From assembly GCF_003148475.1 (NCBI RefSeq), contig NZ_QGGG01000006.1:1-64000 (forward strand): a stretch of 64,000 nucleotides of DNA, given 5' to 3'. Source of the stretch: Pseudaminobacter salicylatoxidans (GTDB lineage: Bacteria; Pseudomonadota; Alphaproteobacteria; Rhizobiales; Rhizobiaceae). Position numbers and translations under genes: made by a program. The notes under the pieces were generated by a model. That model worked only from the letters and a program-made list of their open reading frames with translations. It had not been told where the DNA came from and did no database searches. Shown piece by piece: positions 25,135 through 34,514 of the stretch. Position 1 is the stretch's first letter. Every line of letters starts with the position of its first letter.

Positions 25135-26643
25135 CTATGCGGGCCTGCGCAGGCTGCTGCGGGCCTCGTCGAGCCGCACCGGCTGGTCGGGAATGGTGAT
25201 TGCAAAGACGGTGCGGCCGCCGATGCTTTCCACCAGTTCCAGCGTGCCGCCATGCGCGCGCACGAGTTCATGGGCAATGGCGAGGCCAAGGCCGGTGCCG
25301 CCGCTGCGGGCCGAGCCGCGAAATGCCGAAAACAGGTTTTCGCGTGCCTTTTGCGGCAGGCCGGGGCCGGTGTCGATGACCAGGATGCGGCTGACGCTGC
25401 CGTTGCGCTCGGCCGAGATGGTCAGGCGCTTGACGATGGCGCTTTCGGTGTCCGATGCCATCGCCTGCAGCGAATTGCGGCACAGATTGGTGAGGACGCG
25501 CACGAGCTGTTCCGAATCGGCGTCGATCTCGAAATTGGCGTCCACCACATTTTCGAATTCGACGCTGCCGTCGGGCTCGATGCCCAGCATCCCCTGGACG
25601 TCTTCCACGGTCTGGCGCAGCCGCAGGTGCCGGCGCGAGGGCGGCGCCTCCTGCGTGCGGCCATAATTGATCACGCCCTCCGAATAGGAGACGGCGCGGT
25701 TCAGCGCGCGCACAAGCCTTGGCACCAGCGATTGCGCGGTGGGGTCCTTCACCTCGCCGAGCCGGTCCGACATGAGTTGCGCGGACGCCAGGATGTTGCG
25801 CATGTCGTGGTTGATCTTCGACACGGCCAGTCCGAGATCGGCGAGGTGTTTCTGTTCGCCCAGCGTTCGTTGCAGGCGCTGCTGCATGCCGGCCAGTTCG
25901 CGCTCGGCCACGCCGATTTCGTCCACGCGCGCGCCGGTGGTGATGATGCGGGCGGGGTCGTCGGGCGCCTGCGAGAAGTCGAGCATGGAGCGCGTCATGG
26001 CACGGATCGGGCGGATCATCATCCGGTCGATGGTGTAAAACACCAATATGGCGGTGGAGAGCGCGATCAGCATCGCCAGAATGCCCACATTGCGCGAATA
26101 GGCCAGCATCGCCTTGTGCAGCCTCTGATCGGGAATGATGAGTTCGAATTCCTTGTCGCTTTCGCCGACATGGCCGAAGACGCGCAGCGTGCGATCGCCA
26201 CCGAAGATCAGCGTATCCAGCGCATCGCCCATGGCCGTCAGCGGCCGGGTATTGGCAAGGTCGATATGCTCGTCCACATGCGGCGGCATTTCGGAAACGA
26301 CCAGCAACCGCGAGACGCCGCCGTCACGCACGGCGACGGCCTTGGCGCCGATCGACATCAGCACCTCGTTCTGCACTTCGCGCGGCAGATGCGCGGCGTC
26401 GTCCTGAACCAGCAGCACCGATACGGCCGCCGCCGTGCCCAGCCGTTCTTCCAGCCAGCGCAGGCGGAAATTCGAGATGGAGGGAAGGAAGATCAGGATT
26501 TCGGCGAGCAGCACGAAAATCGCGGTCAGCACCAGCAGCTTGGCTGAAAGCCCGCGGCCGCGCGGCACGGCATGAAGACTGTCCGCACCGGCGTCGATGG
26601 TCGCCTTGTCCGCCATCCGGTTATCCATCACCTGCATTCTCAT
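25135..26643 (-). CDS. Membrane sensor histidine kinase (orphan)
   Basis: Up to 502 residues. One membrane helix at about 30-50 (LLVLTAIFVLLAEILIFLP), a periplasmic sensor region, a second helix near 180-200 (GILAMLIALSTAILVFYTI), a HAMP domain, a dimerisation/phosphoacceptor helix with His in SKINHDMRNILASAQ, and a HATPase domain with N box (VLTNLCRNSLQAM), G1 (VIDTGPGL) and G2 (GGTGLGLAIAHELV). No response-regulator gene is adjacent, so the partner is encoded elsewhere. The GTG/ATG options at 26643, 26637 and 26628 are all close; the first lies one base after the stop codon of the upstream flavin oxidoreductase gene, so the two are probably cotranscribed. Confidence 0.92.
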   Translation of the reverse strand: MRMQVMDNRMADKATIDAGADSLHAVPRGRGLSAKLLVLTAIFVLLAEILIFLPSISNFRLRWLEERLGTAAAVSVLLVQDDAAHLPREVQNEVLMSIGAKAVAVRDGGVSRLLVVSEMPPHVDEHIDLANTRPLTAMGDALDTLIFGGDRTLRVFGHVGESDKEFELIIPDQRLHKAMLAYSRNVGILAMLIALSTAILVFYTIDRMMIRPIRAMTRSMLDFSQAPDDPARIITTGARVDEIGVAERELAGMQQRLQRTLGEQKHLADLGLAVSKINHDMRNILASAQLMSDRLGEVKDPTAQSLVPRLVRALNRAVSYSEGVINYGRTQEAPPSRRHLRLRQTVEDVQGMLGIEPDGSVEFENVVDANFEIDADSEQLVRVLTNLCRNSLQAMASDTESAIVKRLTISAERNGSVSRILVIDTGPGLPQKARENLFSAFRGSARSGGTGLGLAIAHELVRAHGGTLELVESIGGRTVFAITIPDQPVRLDEARSSLRRPA

Positions 26644-26644
26644 C

Positions 26645-28066
26645 TCAGCCGAATTTGCGCAGGATGCCGATCAATCTGCGCGCAAACGGCATGCGTGCTG
26701 CCGCAATAAGGTAGGTTATGGCGGCGTGTTTGCCAATTTCACCCAAGGAGGGATATGGGGCGATATAGGAAGCCATGTCGCGCAGCGTAAGTCCTTTCGC
26801 AAGGGCAAGCGACCAGATGTGGATCATTTCACCGGCCATGGGGCCAGCGATCGAGGCGCCGAGAATGCGCCCGCCCGAGTCCGCAACCACCTTGATGTGG
26901 CCGTGCGTGCTGCGCTCGATATGGGCGCGGTCGCTTTCGGCATAGGGCCAGCGCAGTACACGAAGCCGCCGGTGTTTTGCCGCCGCTTCCGTCTCGGTCA
27001 GGCCGACATGGGCAAGCTCCGGATCGGTGAAGATAATGCGCGGAACCATGGAAGGCCGAACGCGCAGCGGAAGGCGAAACAGGATCGCGCGCACCACGAG
27101 TTCGCCATGGGTGCGCGCGGCGGCCGTCGATTCGCCGGCTCCGGCGGCGTCGCCGATCGCATAGACGCGGTGATTGGTGGTGCGCAGCCGGGTATCCAGT
27201 TTCAGACCCCATTCGCCATGCACGATGCCGGCGCGCCCGAGGTCGAGGCCGTCGAGATCGGGCGCGCGGCCGGTGGCGAGCAGCAGATGACTGCCTTCCA
27301 GCGCGCGATGGCCGGTGGTGAAGCTGACGCGCACGCCGTGCCGCCCCAACCGCGTCAGATGGGTGATGCGCGTGTGCTCGCGTATGTCGATGCCTTCCTC
27401 GCGCAGTTGCCGCAGTATCACCGCGGTCATTTCCGGGTCTTCTGCGCCGAGCGCGTTTGCATCGTCGATCACGCTCACCTGGGAGCCGAGCCGGCGAAAC
27501 GCCTGGGCGAATTCGAGCCCGCGCGCTCCGGCGCCGATAATGATGAGATGTTCGGGCAGGCGTGGAAGGTCGAAGATCGTTTCGTCGGTGAGGCAGCCGG
27601 ATTTGTCGAAACCCGGAATGGGGGGCGGTACCGGCACCGAGCCTGTGGCAATGACGAAGCGGCGGGCGCGCACCGTTGCATCTCCGGCCAGCAGGGTCTG
27701 GCCGTCCGCGAACCGGCCTTCTGCCTTGATGACCTCGACGCCGAAGGCGGTGAAATGTTCGGCGGAATTGTTGGGGGCGAGCGTGGCGATGGTGTCCCGG
27801 ATATGCTGCCGCACGGCGGCGAAGTCGACGTCCGGTTGCGTCGCACCGATGCCGAAGGGCGGGCCGGACTGCGGGGCGTGAGCATGACGGGACGCCGCGA
27901 TCAGCGCCTTCGAGGGTATGCAGCCATGGTGCAGATGGTTGCCGCCCATCCTGCTTTTTTCAACCAGCACCACGCTTGCTCCGTAAGTAACTGCCGCGGC
28001 CGCTGCCGAGAGCCCTGCCGCCCCTGCGCCGATGATGCAAATATCCGGTGTCAGGGTCCTGGCCAT
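26645..28066 (-). CDS. FAD/NAD(P)-dependent oxidoreductase, Lpd/MerA family, lacking the redox disulfide
   Basis: A 473-residue member of the class I pyridine-nucleotide-disulfide oxidoreductase family: FAD fingerprint IIGAGAAGLSAAAA, NAD(P) Rossmann motif IIGAGARGLEFAQAF, second FAD motif VYAIGDAAGAGEST and C-terminal dimerisation domain. The CxxxxC site is broken: the usual GGTCxNxGC reads GGNHLHHGC, with His44 in place of the first cysteine and only Cys49 kept. The C-terminal HPxxxE acid-base motif reads YPSLGE, so the catalytic His is Tyr. It is therefore unlikely to be a lipoamide, glutathione or mercuric reductase. ATG 28066 follows GAGGGGACAAATTT. It is followed directly by the sensor kinase gene. 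Confidence 0.85.
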   Translation of the reverse strand: MARTLTPDICIIGAGAAGLSAAAAAVTYGASVVLVEKSRMGGNHLHHGCIPSKALIAASRHAHAPQSGPPFGIGATQPDVDFAAVRQHIRDTIATLAPNNSAEHFTAFGVEVIKAEGRFADGQTLLAGDATVRARRFVIATGSVPVPPPIPGFDKSGCLTDETIFDLPRLPEHLIIIGAGARGLEFAQAFRRLGSQVSVIDDANALGAEDPEMTAVILRQLREEGIDIREHTRITHLTRLGRHGVRVSFTTGHRALEGSHLLLATGRAPDLDGLDLGRAGIVHGEWGLKLDTRLRTTNHRVYAIGDAAGAGESTAAARTHGELVVRAILFRLPLRVRPSMVPRIIFTDPELAHVGLTETEAAAKHRRLRVLRWPYAESDRAHIERSTHGHIKVVADSGGRILGASIAGPMAGEMIHIWSLALAKGLTLRDMASYIAPYPSLGEIGKHAAITYLIAAARMPFARRLIGILRKFG

Positions 28067-28359
28067 AAATTTGTCCCCTCGCTGCCTATTGGATTTAGCG
28101 CGCTTGCGGTGGAAGTCAGATGCGTCGTGCAAGCATTGCTGCCACCGTGGTGGCCATAGAGGGGATGCGAGGCGCGCCGAATGCTGCGGGCAATGATGCC
28201 GATGCGGCGATTGACTCGATCCACCCTTCTTTTTATAAGCCCCGTCACGCTCGGGCCGTCCGCCCGGCGCGATTTTTATTGCGCTGGAGCAGGCCGGGCA
28301 TAGCTCCTGTTACACAGTGACAGAATCAAGAAGGGCCGCACGCCGCGGTATTAAAACAA

Positions 28360-28494
28360 ATGAAGCGTACCTATCAGCCATCCAAACTCGTCCGTAAGCG
28401 TCGCCACGGTTTCCGTGCGCGCATGGCCACCAAGGGCGGTCGCGCCGTTGTTGCGGCTCGTCGCAACCGTGGTCGCAAGCGTCTTTCCGCTTAA
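28360..28494 (+). CDS. rpmH: 50S ribosomal protein L34
   Basis: A 44-residue, strongly basic protein with the universal L34 sequence start [18 protein letters not shown] and end GRKRLSA. It is complete. It is the first gene of the rpmH-rnpA-yidC group. No good Shine-Dalgarno sequence precedes the ATG; the upstream stretch is AT-rich (ATTAAAACAA). Confidence 0.98.
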   Translation: MKRTYQPSKLVRKRRHGFRARMATKGGRAVVAARRNRGRKRLSA

Positions 28495-28510
28495 AGCGAG
28501 AGACGAGACG

Positions 28511-28864
28511 TTGCCGGCTACCGGCAAAACTGAATTTCCGTCTCCGCTGCGTCTTCGCAAGCGAGCTGAGTTTCTGGCCGTCCGGCGTGGTGAAAAACGT
28601 CGCGGGCGGCTTTTCCTCATGGAAGTTCTGGACCGGGGAGGCGACGATGCACCGCGCGTCGGCTTCACGGTCACCAAGAAAGTCGGCAATGCGGTTGTCC
28701 GAAACCGCATTCGCCGCCGCCTGAAAGAGGCGGTTCGCACCCATGCCGCAGGTGACATGCTACCCGGCAGGGACTATGTGATCGTCGGGCGGGAAGATGT
28801 GCTGACGGTGCCGTTCGATCAGCTCTCCGCCGAGCTTTCACGACGAATTCGCGGAACGCGTTAA
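28511..28864 (+). CDS. rnpA: Ribonuclease P protein component
   Basis: About 117 residues from a TTG at 28511, preceded by GAGAGACGAG; the only upstream ATG in frame (28415) lies inside rpmH and would give an atypically long N-terminus. The RNase P signature is intact: [19 protein letters not shown] and [20 protein letters not shown]. It binds the RNase P RNA and aids 5' maturation of tRNAs. It lies between rpmH (16 bases upstream) and yidC (9 bases downstream). Confidence 0.93.
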   Translation: MPATGKTEFPSPLRLRKRAEFLAVRRGEKRRGRLFLMEVLDRGGDDAPRVGFTVTKKVGNAVVRNRIRRRLKEAVRTHAAGDMLPGRDYVIVGREDVLTVPFDQLSAELSRRIRGTR

Positions 28865-28873
28865 AGGTTTTCG

Positions 28874-30673
28874 ATGGGAAACAACCGGAATTTTTTGATC
28901 ACGATCGCGCTTTCGGTGCTGATTCTCACGCTGTGGCAGGTGTTCTACATGGGCCCGCGCATCGAGCGTGAGCGCGAGGTTGCGCAAATCGAGGCCCAGC
29001 GCACGGAGGCGCAGAAGCAGCAAGGCGCTTCGGGCGAGATTCCGGCTGCACCGCAGGGTGCCGTTCCCGGCAGCAACACGTCGCCCACCGCCGTCGTGGA
29101 AAGCCGCGAGCAGGCGGTCGCCGCCTCGCAGCGCGTCAAGATCGAAACCCCCAGCATTGCCGGCTCGATCAACCTCACCGGCGCACGCATCGATGACGTG
29201 CTGCTGAAGGATTATCGCGTCACCGTCGACAAGAATTCCCCCAATATCGACCTGCTGAACCCGTCCGCCCTGCCCAATGGCTACTATGCGGAGATCGGTT
29301 TCGTCGGCAATGCCGACACCGGCGCCGTGCCGGGTCCGGACACCGTCTGGACGGCCGAGCCCAACGCCGTGCTGACACCCACCACCCCTGTGACGCTGAC
29401 CTATACCAATGAGAAGGGCCTGACCTTCAAGCGCGTCATCGGCGTCGACAGCAATTACATGTTCACCGTCACCGACACGGTGACGAACAGCGGTTCGGCT
29501 CCCGTCTCGCTGTCCAATTACGGCCGCGTCATCCGCTTCGACAAGCCGCTCGTCGCCAGCACCTATGTGCTGTTCGAGGGCCTGATCGGCGTTACCGGCA
29601 CCGAAGGCCTGCATGAGGTCAAATACGCCACCATCGAGAAGGATCGACAGGTCCTTCCCGGCAAGTCCGACGACGGCTGGCTCGGCATCACAGACAAATA
29701 CTGGGCGGTGGCCATGGTGCCTTCGTCCAAGCAGTCCTTCCAGCCGCGCTTCAGCTATTTCGACGATGGCCGCTCGCGTTACCAATCGGATTACATGACC
29801 GATCCGCTCACCGTTGCGCCCGGCCAGTCGAGCACGGTGGAGACGCTGGTGTTCGCCGGCGCCAAGGAAGTGGCCAAGATCAATGCGTATGAAAAGGACC
29901 TCAATATCCGCCAGTTCGACCTGCTGATCGACTGGGGCTGGTTCTATTTCATTACCAAGCCGATGTTCTGGCTGATCGACAATCTCTACAAGCTGCTCGG
30001 CAATTTCGGCCTGGCGATCCTCGCCACCACGGTTCTGGTCAAGGCCATCTTCTTCCCGCTCGCCAACAAGTCCTACAAGTCGATGGCGAAGATGAAGATG
30101 GTGCAGCCGAAGATGCTGGAAATCCGCGAGAAATATGCGGATGACAAGATGAAGCAGCAGCAGGCGATGATGGAGCTCTACAAGACGGAGAAGATCAATC
30201 CGTTGGCGGGCTGCTGGCCGGTGCTGATCCAGATTCCCGTGTTCTTTGCGCTCTACAAGGTGCTCTACATCACCATCGAGATGCGCCATGCGCCGTTCTT
30301 CGGCTGGATCCAGGACCTTGCGGCACCCGATCCGACGTCGCTGCTCAACCTGTTCGGCCTCCTGCCCTTCGCGTCGCCCGACTTCCTGCATATCGGCGTG
30401 TGGCCGATCATCATGGGCATCACAATGTTCCTGCAGATGCGCATGAACCCGACGCCGCCGGACCCGACGCAGGCGATGATCTTCAACTGGATGCCGGTGG
30501 TCTTCACCTTCATGCTGGGCTCGTTCCCCGCCGGTCTGGTCATCTACTGGGCGTGGAACAACACGCTCTCGATCATCCAGCAGGGCGTGATCATGAAGCG
30601 CCAGGGCGCCAAGATCGAGCTTTGGGACAACCTCATAGGCATGTTCAAGAAGAAGCCCAAACCCGCCGAATAG
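28874..30673 (+). CDS. yidC: Membrane protein insertase YidC
   Basis: A 599-residue inner-membrane insertase. The N-terminal helix ([20 protein letters not shown], residues 7-26) is followed by a large periplasmic P1 beta domain (about 60-350) and the conserved five-helix core ([40 protein letters not shown]). The core arginine/hydrophilic-groove region and the C-terminal FKKKPKPAE tail are present. It inserts membrane proteins alone or with Sec. A strong terminator follows, ending the rpmH-rnpA-yidC transcript. Confidence 0.97.
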   Translation: MGNNRNFLITIALSVLILTLWQVFYMGPRIEREREVAQIEAQRTEAQKQQGASGEIPAAPQGAVPGSNTSPTAVVESREQAVAASQRVKIETPSIAGSINLTGARIDDVLLKDYRVTVDKNSPNIDLLNPSALPNGYYAEIGFVGNADTGAVPGPDTVWTAEPNAVLTPTTPVTLTYTNEKGLTFKRVIGVDSNYMFTVTDTVTNSGSAPVSLSNYGRVIRFDKPLVASTYVLFEGLIGVTGTEGLHEVKYATIEKDRQVLPGKSDDGWLGITDKYWAVAMVPSSKQSFQPRFSYFDDGRSRYQSDYMTDPLTVAPGQSSTVETLVFAGAKEVAKINAYEKDLNIRQFDLLIDWGWFYFITKPMFWLIDNLYKLLGNFGLAILATTVLVKAIFFPLANKSYKSMAKMKMVQPKMLEIREKYADDKMKQQQAMMELYKTEKINPLAGCWPVLIQIPVFFALYKVLYITIEMRHAPFFGWIQDLAAPDPTSLLNLFGLLPFASPDFLHIGVWPIIMGITMFLQMRMNPTPPDPTQAMIFNWMPVVFTFMLGSFPAGLVIYWAWNNTLSIIQQGVIMKRQGAKIELWDNLIGMFKKKPKPAE

Positions 30674-30690
30674 CGGGCATCCGAACCCCA

Positions 30691-30720
30691 AAAAAGCCCC
30701 GGAGCGATCCGGGGCTTTTG
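30691..30720 (+). terminator. Rho-independent terminator of the yidC transcript
   Basis: AAAGCCCCGGA (30693-30703) pairs perfectly with TCCGGGGCTTT (30708-30718) around a GCGA loop; a short T-run ends the stem. Confidence 0.9.
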
Positions 30721-30805
30721 CTTTCCCGGTCTGGACGATCACGAAGGCTGCCGGTAAACAGGAGCCGCACCTGAAGTGGTTTCGATGGTCCGCCAGACCA
30801 CGATG

Positions 30806-30830
30806 CCGAAAAGTGTGAAGCGGTTTTCGG
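30806..30830. repeat. Dispersed CCGAAAA-N11-TTTTCGG element
   Basis: CCGAAAA and TTTTCGG separated by 11 bases, flanked by GATG-like and CATC-like half sites. The same 7-11-7 layout occurs at about 54317-54341, also between genes. It resembles a short palindromic element widespread in rhizobial intergenic DNA. The rest of the 30721-31001 gap shows nothing else that I can support. Confidence 0.55.
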
Positions 30831-31001
30831 ACGACATCATGGTCGATCCAGGTGACTTGCCGCAGTATGCGACATCAAGTGATTCCACTTGGTTGCAAAC
30901 ATGCTCCAAGCAGTATCCGTTTCGTCAGGTGTCGGCACGCCGGCGCGGATCGCATTCTTGAATCCCGCCTTTTCGCGAACATCCCGTGACGGAGCTTGCC
31001 C

Positions 31002-31640
31002 ATGCATGGACCCAATCCCGACACCCGACATCCGATGCCGCTCCACCCGCGCGTCGGCTTCCTGAAACCCCTGGTGCAGGCCGAGAACATCGAGATCGGC
31101 GACTTCACCTATTATGACGACCCGGCCGGGCCGGAGAACTTCGTCGAAAAATGCGTGCTCTATCACTATCCCTTCATCGGCGACCGGCTGCGGATCGGGC
31201 GTTTTTGCGCGATCGCCGAGGGCGTCAAATTCATCATGAACGGTGCCAACCACGCCATGTCCGGCTTTTCGACCTATCCGTTCAATATCTTCGGCCATGG
31301 ATGGGAGAAAGGCTTCGACTCCGCCACATGGTCGAAGGAGTTGCGCGGCGACACGGTGGTCGGCAATGACGTCTGGATCGGCATGGAGGCGCTGATCATG
31401 CCGGGCGTCAGCATCGGCCACGGGGTGATCATCGCCACCCGCGCCGTCGTCACCCGCGATGTGCCGCCTTATGCGATTGTCGCCGGCAACCCCGCCAGAG
31501 AGGTCAAGCTGCGCTTCGGTCCCGATACGGTCGAACGCCTTCTTGACGTCGCATGGTGGGACTGGCCTGTTGACAAGGTGACCCGCAACCTTGATGCCAT
31601 CCGTGGCGCCGACATTTCCCGGCTGGAGCAAGCAGCGTGA
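31002..31640 (+). CDS. Xenobiotic acyltransferase-type (CatB/Vat-like) O-acetyltransferase
   Basis: A 212-residue left-handed beta-helix acetyltransferase with hexapeptide repeats ([59 protein letters not shown]). The catalytic His is expected in the loop [14 protein letters not shown]. The family includes CatB-type chloramphenicol and Vat-type streptogramin acetyltransferases as well as sugar acetyltransferases, so resistance cannot be claimed from sequence alone. The ATG at 31002 follows GGAG by seven bases. Its stop codon overlaps the engB GTG start by four bases. Confidence 0.9.
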   Translation: MHGPNPDTRHPMPLHPRVGFLKPLVQAENIEIGDFTYYDDPAGPENFVEKCVLYHYPFIGDRLRIGRFCAIAEGVKFIMNGANHAMSGFSTYPFNIFGHGWEKGFDSATWSKELRGDTVVGNDVWIGMEALIMPGVSIGHGVIIATRAVVTRDVPPYAIVAGNPAREVKLRFGPDTVERLLDVAWWDWPVDKVTRNLDAIRGADISRLEQAA

Positions 31641-32308
31641 CCCAACAGACCGAGACGAAAACCGTAGTGCCGCTGGCAGGCAGCCTTTTCACCACGCCGT
31701 GGATTTTCATCCGCGGCGTGCCGGCCATGAAATTCCTGCCGCCGGAGGGGCCGCCGGAGATCGCCTTTGCCGGCCGTTCCAATGTCGGCAAGTCGTCGCT
31801 CATCAATGCGCTTGTAGGCCATAAGGGGCTTGCGCGCACGTCCAACACGCCGGGCCGTACGCAGGAGCTCAACTATTTCGTGCCGGATGGCTACTCCGGC
31901 AAGGACGGCGACCTGCCGCCCATGGCGATGGTGGACATGCCCGGCTACGGCTATGCGAAGGCGCCGAAGGATCAGGTGGATGCATGGACGAAGCTGGTCT
32001 TCGACTATCTGCGCGGGCGCGTCACGCTGAAGCGCGTCTATGTGCTGATCGACTCGCGCCACGGCATCAAGAAGAACGACGAGGAAGTGCTGAGCCTGCT
32101 CGACAAGGCGGCCGTCTCCTACCAGATCGTGCTCACCAAGACCGATAAGATCAAGGCTGCCGGCGTCCCGAAGCTGATTGCCGAGACGCTGGAAAAAATC
32201 CGCAAGCGCCCGGCTGCTTTTCCGTCCGTCATCGCCACCTCCTCGGAAAAGGGACACGGCATGGACGAACTGCGCGAAGCCATCGCCCTTGCCGCGCGTG
32301 GCGGCTGA
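31637..32308 (+). CDS. engB: Ribosome-biogenesis GTPase YsxC/EngB
   Basis: A 223-residue P-loop GTPase of the EngB family required for 50S subunit assembly. G1 is [15 protein letters not shown]2 region [15 protein letters not shown]3 [11 protein letters not shown] and G4 TKTDK. Starts with GTG overlapping the acetyltransferase stop (GTGA), indicating translational coupling. Length is typical for alphaproteobacterial members. It lies in the usual yidC-engB-argB order, but with extra genes inserted. Confidence 0.96.
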   Translation: MTQQTETKTVVPLAGSLFTTPWIFIRGVPAMKFLPPEGPPEIAFAGRSNVGKSSLINALVGHKGLARTSNTPGRTQELNYFVPDGYSGKDGDLPPMAMVDMPGYGYAKAPKDQVDAWTKLVFDYLRGRVTLKRVYVLIDSRHGIKKNDEEVLSLLDKAAVSYQIVLTKTDKIKAAGVPKLIAETLEKIRKRPAAFPSVIATSSEKGHGMDELREAIALAARGG

Positions 32309-32404
32309 GCGTTTCGGCCAAACACGCGGCATGGTCATCAATCCGAGTTGATTTGGCATCCATGCCCGTCCGGGCCTAGTCTCTCTCCTGCTGGAGGAGA
32401 CGCC

Positions 32405-32902
32405 ATGCATCGACGCACTGTCCTGTTTGGCGGCGTCGCCGTCGCCGCCATGTTCGCGGGCGGTTTTCTCTCGCGCGCCGGCAAGCCCGGCGAAGCGCGG
32501 GCCGAAAGTTTCGAGATCAAGAAGTCCGACGACGAATGGCGCAAGCTGCTGAGCCCCGAGCAGTTCAACATATTGCGCCGTGAAGGCACCGAGCGTGCCG
32601 GCTCCAGCCCGCTGGATCATGAAAAGAGGAAAGGCATCTATCACTGCGCCGGCTGCGATCTGGCGGCCTATTCATCCGATGCCAAATATGATTCCGGCAC
32701 GGGCTGGCCGAGCTTCTGGGAATCGCTGCCGGGTACCGTGCGCACCAGACGGGACACCTCGCTGTTCATGCTGCGCACCGAGGTGCACTGCCGGCGCTGC
32801 GGCGGCCATTTCGGCCACATATTCGATGACGGCCCGCCGCCCACCGGCAAGCGTCACTGCCTCAACGGCCTCGCCCTGAGTTTCAAACCCGCAACAGCAT
32901 GA
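32405..32902 (+). CDS. msrB: Exported peptide-methionine (R)-S-oxide reductase
   Basis: A 165-residue MsrB that reduces methionine-R-sulfoxide in proteins. Structural zinc ligands are Cys81, Cys84, Cys129 and Cys132; the catalytic cysteine is Cys152 in [11 protein letters not shown]. The first 35 residues form a signal sequence with a twin-arginine-like start ([10 protein letters not shown]) and hydrophobic core, so the enzyme probably acts in the periplasm. The ATG at 32405 follows GGAGGAGACGCC. It stands between engB and argB. Confidence 0.93.
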   Translation: MHRRTVLFGGVAVAAMFAGGFLSRAGKPGEARAESFEIKKSDDEWRKLLSPEQFNILRREGTERAGSSPLDHEKRKGIYHCAGCDLAAYSSDAKYDSGTGWPSFWESLPGTVRTRRDTSLFMLRTEVHCRRCGGHFGHIFDDGPPPTGKRHCLNGLALSFKPATA

Positions 32903-32993
32903 GACTTCCTGCCAATCGGCCGCCCTTGGCGATTGCCCCTTGCTTCCTTTGCCGCTAAGTAACCGCCGGCTTTCATCCGAAGGGGAACCTCTC

Positions 32994-33893
32994 ATGATAT
33001 CGACGGACAGCGCGGCAACCGCCGCAGAGCAGGCAAATCTCCTTTCGGCCGCACTGCCGTTTATGCAGCGCTACGAGAACAAGACCGTCGTGGTGAAATA
33101 TGGCGGCCATGCCATGGGCGACAACGCGCTCGGCAAGGCCTTTGCCCGCGACATCGCGCTGCTCAAGCAGTCTGGCGTCAACCCCATTGTCGTTCATGGC
33201 GGCGGCCCGCAGATCGGCGCCATGCTCACCAAGATGGGCATCGAATCCAAATTCGAGGGCGGCTTGCGCGTCACAGACCAGAAGACCGTCGAGATCGTCG
33301 AGATGGTGCTGGCCGGTTCCATCAACAAGGAGATCGTCGCGCTCATCAATGCCGAGGGCGAATGGGCGATCGGCCTGTGCGGCAAGGACGGCAACATGGT
33401 CTTCGCCGAAAAGGCGCACAAGACCATCAAGGACCCCGATTCCAACATCGAGCGCGTGCTCGATCTCGGCTTTGTCGGCGAACCGGTCGAAGTGGATCGC
33501 ACGCTGCTCGATCTTCTGGCCCGCTCGGAGGTCATCCCGGTCATTGCGCCGGTGGCGCCCGGCCGCGACGGCCACACCTACAACATCAACGCCGACACCT
33601 TCGCCGGCGCCATCGCCGGGGCGCTGAATGCCTCGCGCCTTCTGTTCCTCACCGACGTGCCGGGCGTGCTCGACAAGGACAAGAACCTCATCGATGAACT
33701 GACGGTGGCGCAGGCGCGCGCGCTGATCGCTGACGGCACCATCTCCGGCGGCATGATCCCCAAGGTCGAAACCTGCATCGAGGCCATCGAGCGCGGCGTG
33801 GAAGGTGTGGTCATCCTCAACGGCAAGACGCCGCATTCGGTGCTGCTCGAACTCTTCACCGAGCACGGCGCCGGAACGCTGATCGTTCCGTAA
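32994..33893 (+). CDS. argB: Acetylglutamate kinase
   Basis: A 299-residue amino-acid kinase that phosphorylates N-acetylglutamate in arginine synthesis. Typical segments are [23 protein letters not shown] and [17 protein letters not shown], and the C-terminal [13 protein letters not shown] region. The sequence layout, including the N-terminal helix [19 protein letters not shown]-like stretch, suits the arginine-sensitive hexameric type, though this is inferred. The ATG at 32994 follows AAGGGGAACC. Confidence 0.97.
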   Translation: MISTDSAATAAEQANLLSAALPFMQRYENKTVVVKYGGHAMGDNALGKAFARDIALLKQSGVNPIVVHGGGPQIGAMLTKMGIESKFEGGLRVTDQKTVEIVEMVLAGSINKEIVALINAEGEWAIGLCGKDGNMVFAEKAHKTIKDPDSNIERVLDLGFVGEPVEVDRTLLDLLARSEVIPVIAPVAPGRDGHTYNINADTFAGAIAGALNASRLLFLTDVPGVLDKDKNLIDELTVAQARALIADGTISGGMIPKVETCIEAIERGVEGVVILNGKTPHSVLLELFTEHGAGTLIVP

Positions 33894-33916
33894 GGACGAG
33901 ACGAGGACGCTCGATC

Positions 33917-34393
33917 CTACTTTTTCAGATGGCCCAAGGGCACATGGCCCGGGCCTTTGATGTTCTGCAGCACGAGCTGGGTGTGCACGTCGCGCACGCC
34001 CGGCAGACGCATCAACCGATGCATGACGAAGTCGTTGAGGTCGTCCACCGTCGGCACCATCACATGCAGCAGGAAGTCGTGGTCGCCGGTCATCGTCCAG
34101 CAGGCTGAGACCTCGTCCATGCGCTGCACGGCGGCGATGAAACGCTCGGGCGACTCGTCGCTGTGGCTCACCAGCCGCACCTGAATGAACACCTCCACCA
34201 TCAGGCCCACGGCGCGGCGGCTGATGACAGCGCCGAACCCCTTGATCACGCCGGCCTGCTGAAGCGCGTCGAAGCGGCGGGCGCAGGGCGTCGTGGACAG
34301 GCCGATTTCCTGTGCCAGTTCCGATACCGGCTTGCGGCCGTCGCGCTGCAGGATGTCGAGCATCCTGATCTCGAACTGGTCGAATTGAGGCAT
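33917..34393 (-). CDS. Lrp/AsnC-family transcriptional regulator
   Basis: A 158-residue Lrp-type regulator: N-terminal winged HTH (GRKPVSELAQEIGLSTTPCA) and C-terminal RAM/ligand-binding domain (MTGDHDFLLHVMVPTVDDLN). The start at 34393 gives the standard length. It is divergent from phhA with only about 120 bases between, so it very likely controls phenylalanine hydroxylase in response to an aromatic amino acid. It ends convergently with argB. Confidence 0.93.
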   Translation of the reverse strand: MPQFDQFEIRMLDILQRDGRKPVSELAQEIGLSTTPCARRFDALQQAGVIKGFGAVISRRAVGLMVEVFIQVRLVSHSDESPERFIAAVQRMDEVSACWTMTGDHDFLLHVMVPTVDDLNDFVMHRLMRLPGVRDVHTQLVLQNIKGPGHVPLGHLKK

Positions 34394-34514
34394 ATCCGCT
34401 CCAAAAAGCCGTTTCGAAGATGAAACATACCTCAATTGTCGTCAGCAAGCGACGGCTCAAGAAAAAATATCTCGCCTGGCGGCGCTAGAATTCCTGCACG
34501 TGGAGGAATTCGTG

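Noticed and set aside
28067-28359. Possible replication origin next to rpmH
   Set aside because: The rpmH-rnpA-yidC group marks the origin in many gammaproteobacteria, but no dnaA gene, DnaA-box cluster or AT-rich unwinding region is visible, and in alphaproteobacteria the origin is usually elsewhere.
30996-31640. Chloramphenicol or streptogramin resistance gene
   Set aside because: Fold family agrees, but chromosomal CatB/Vat-like acetyltransferases often have other substrates; no resistance claim is supported.
34394-34514. Specific Lrp operator between the regulator and phhA
   Set aside because: A short CGTC/GACG dyad exists, but it is too weak and short to call an operator.
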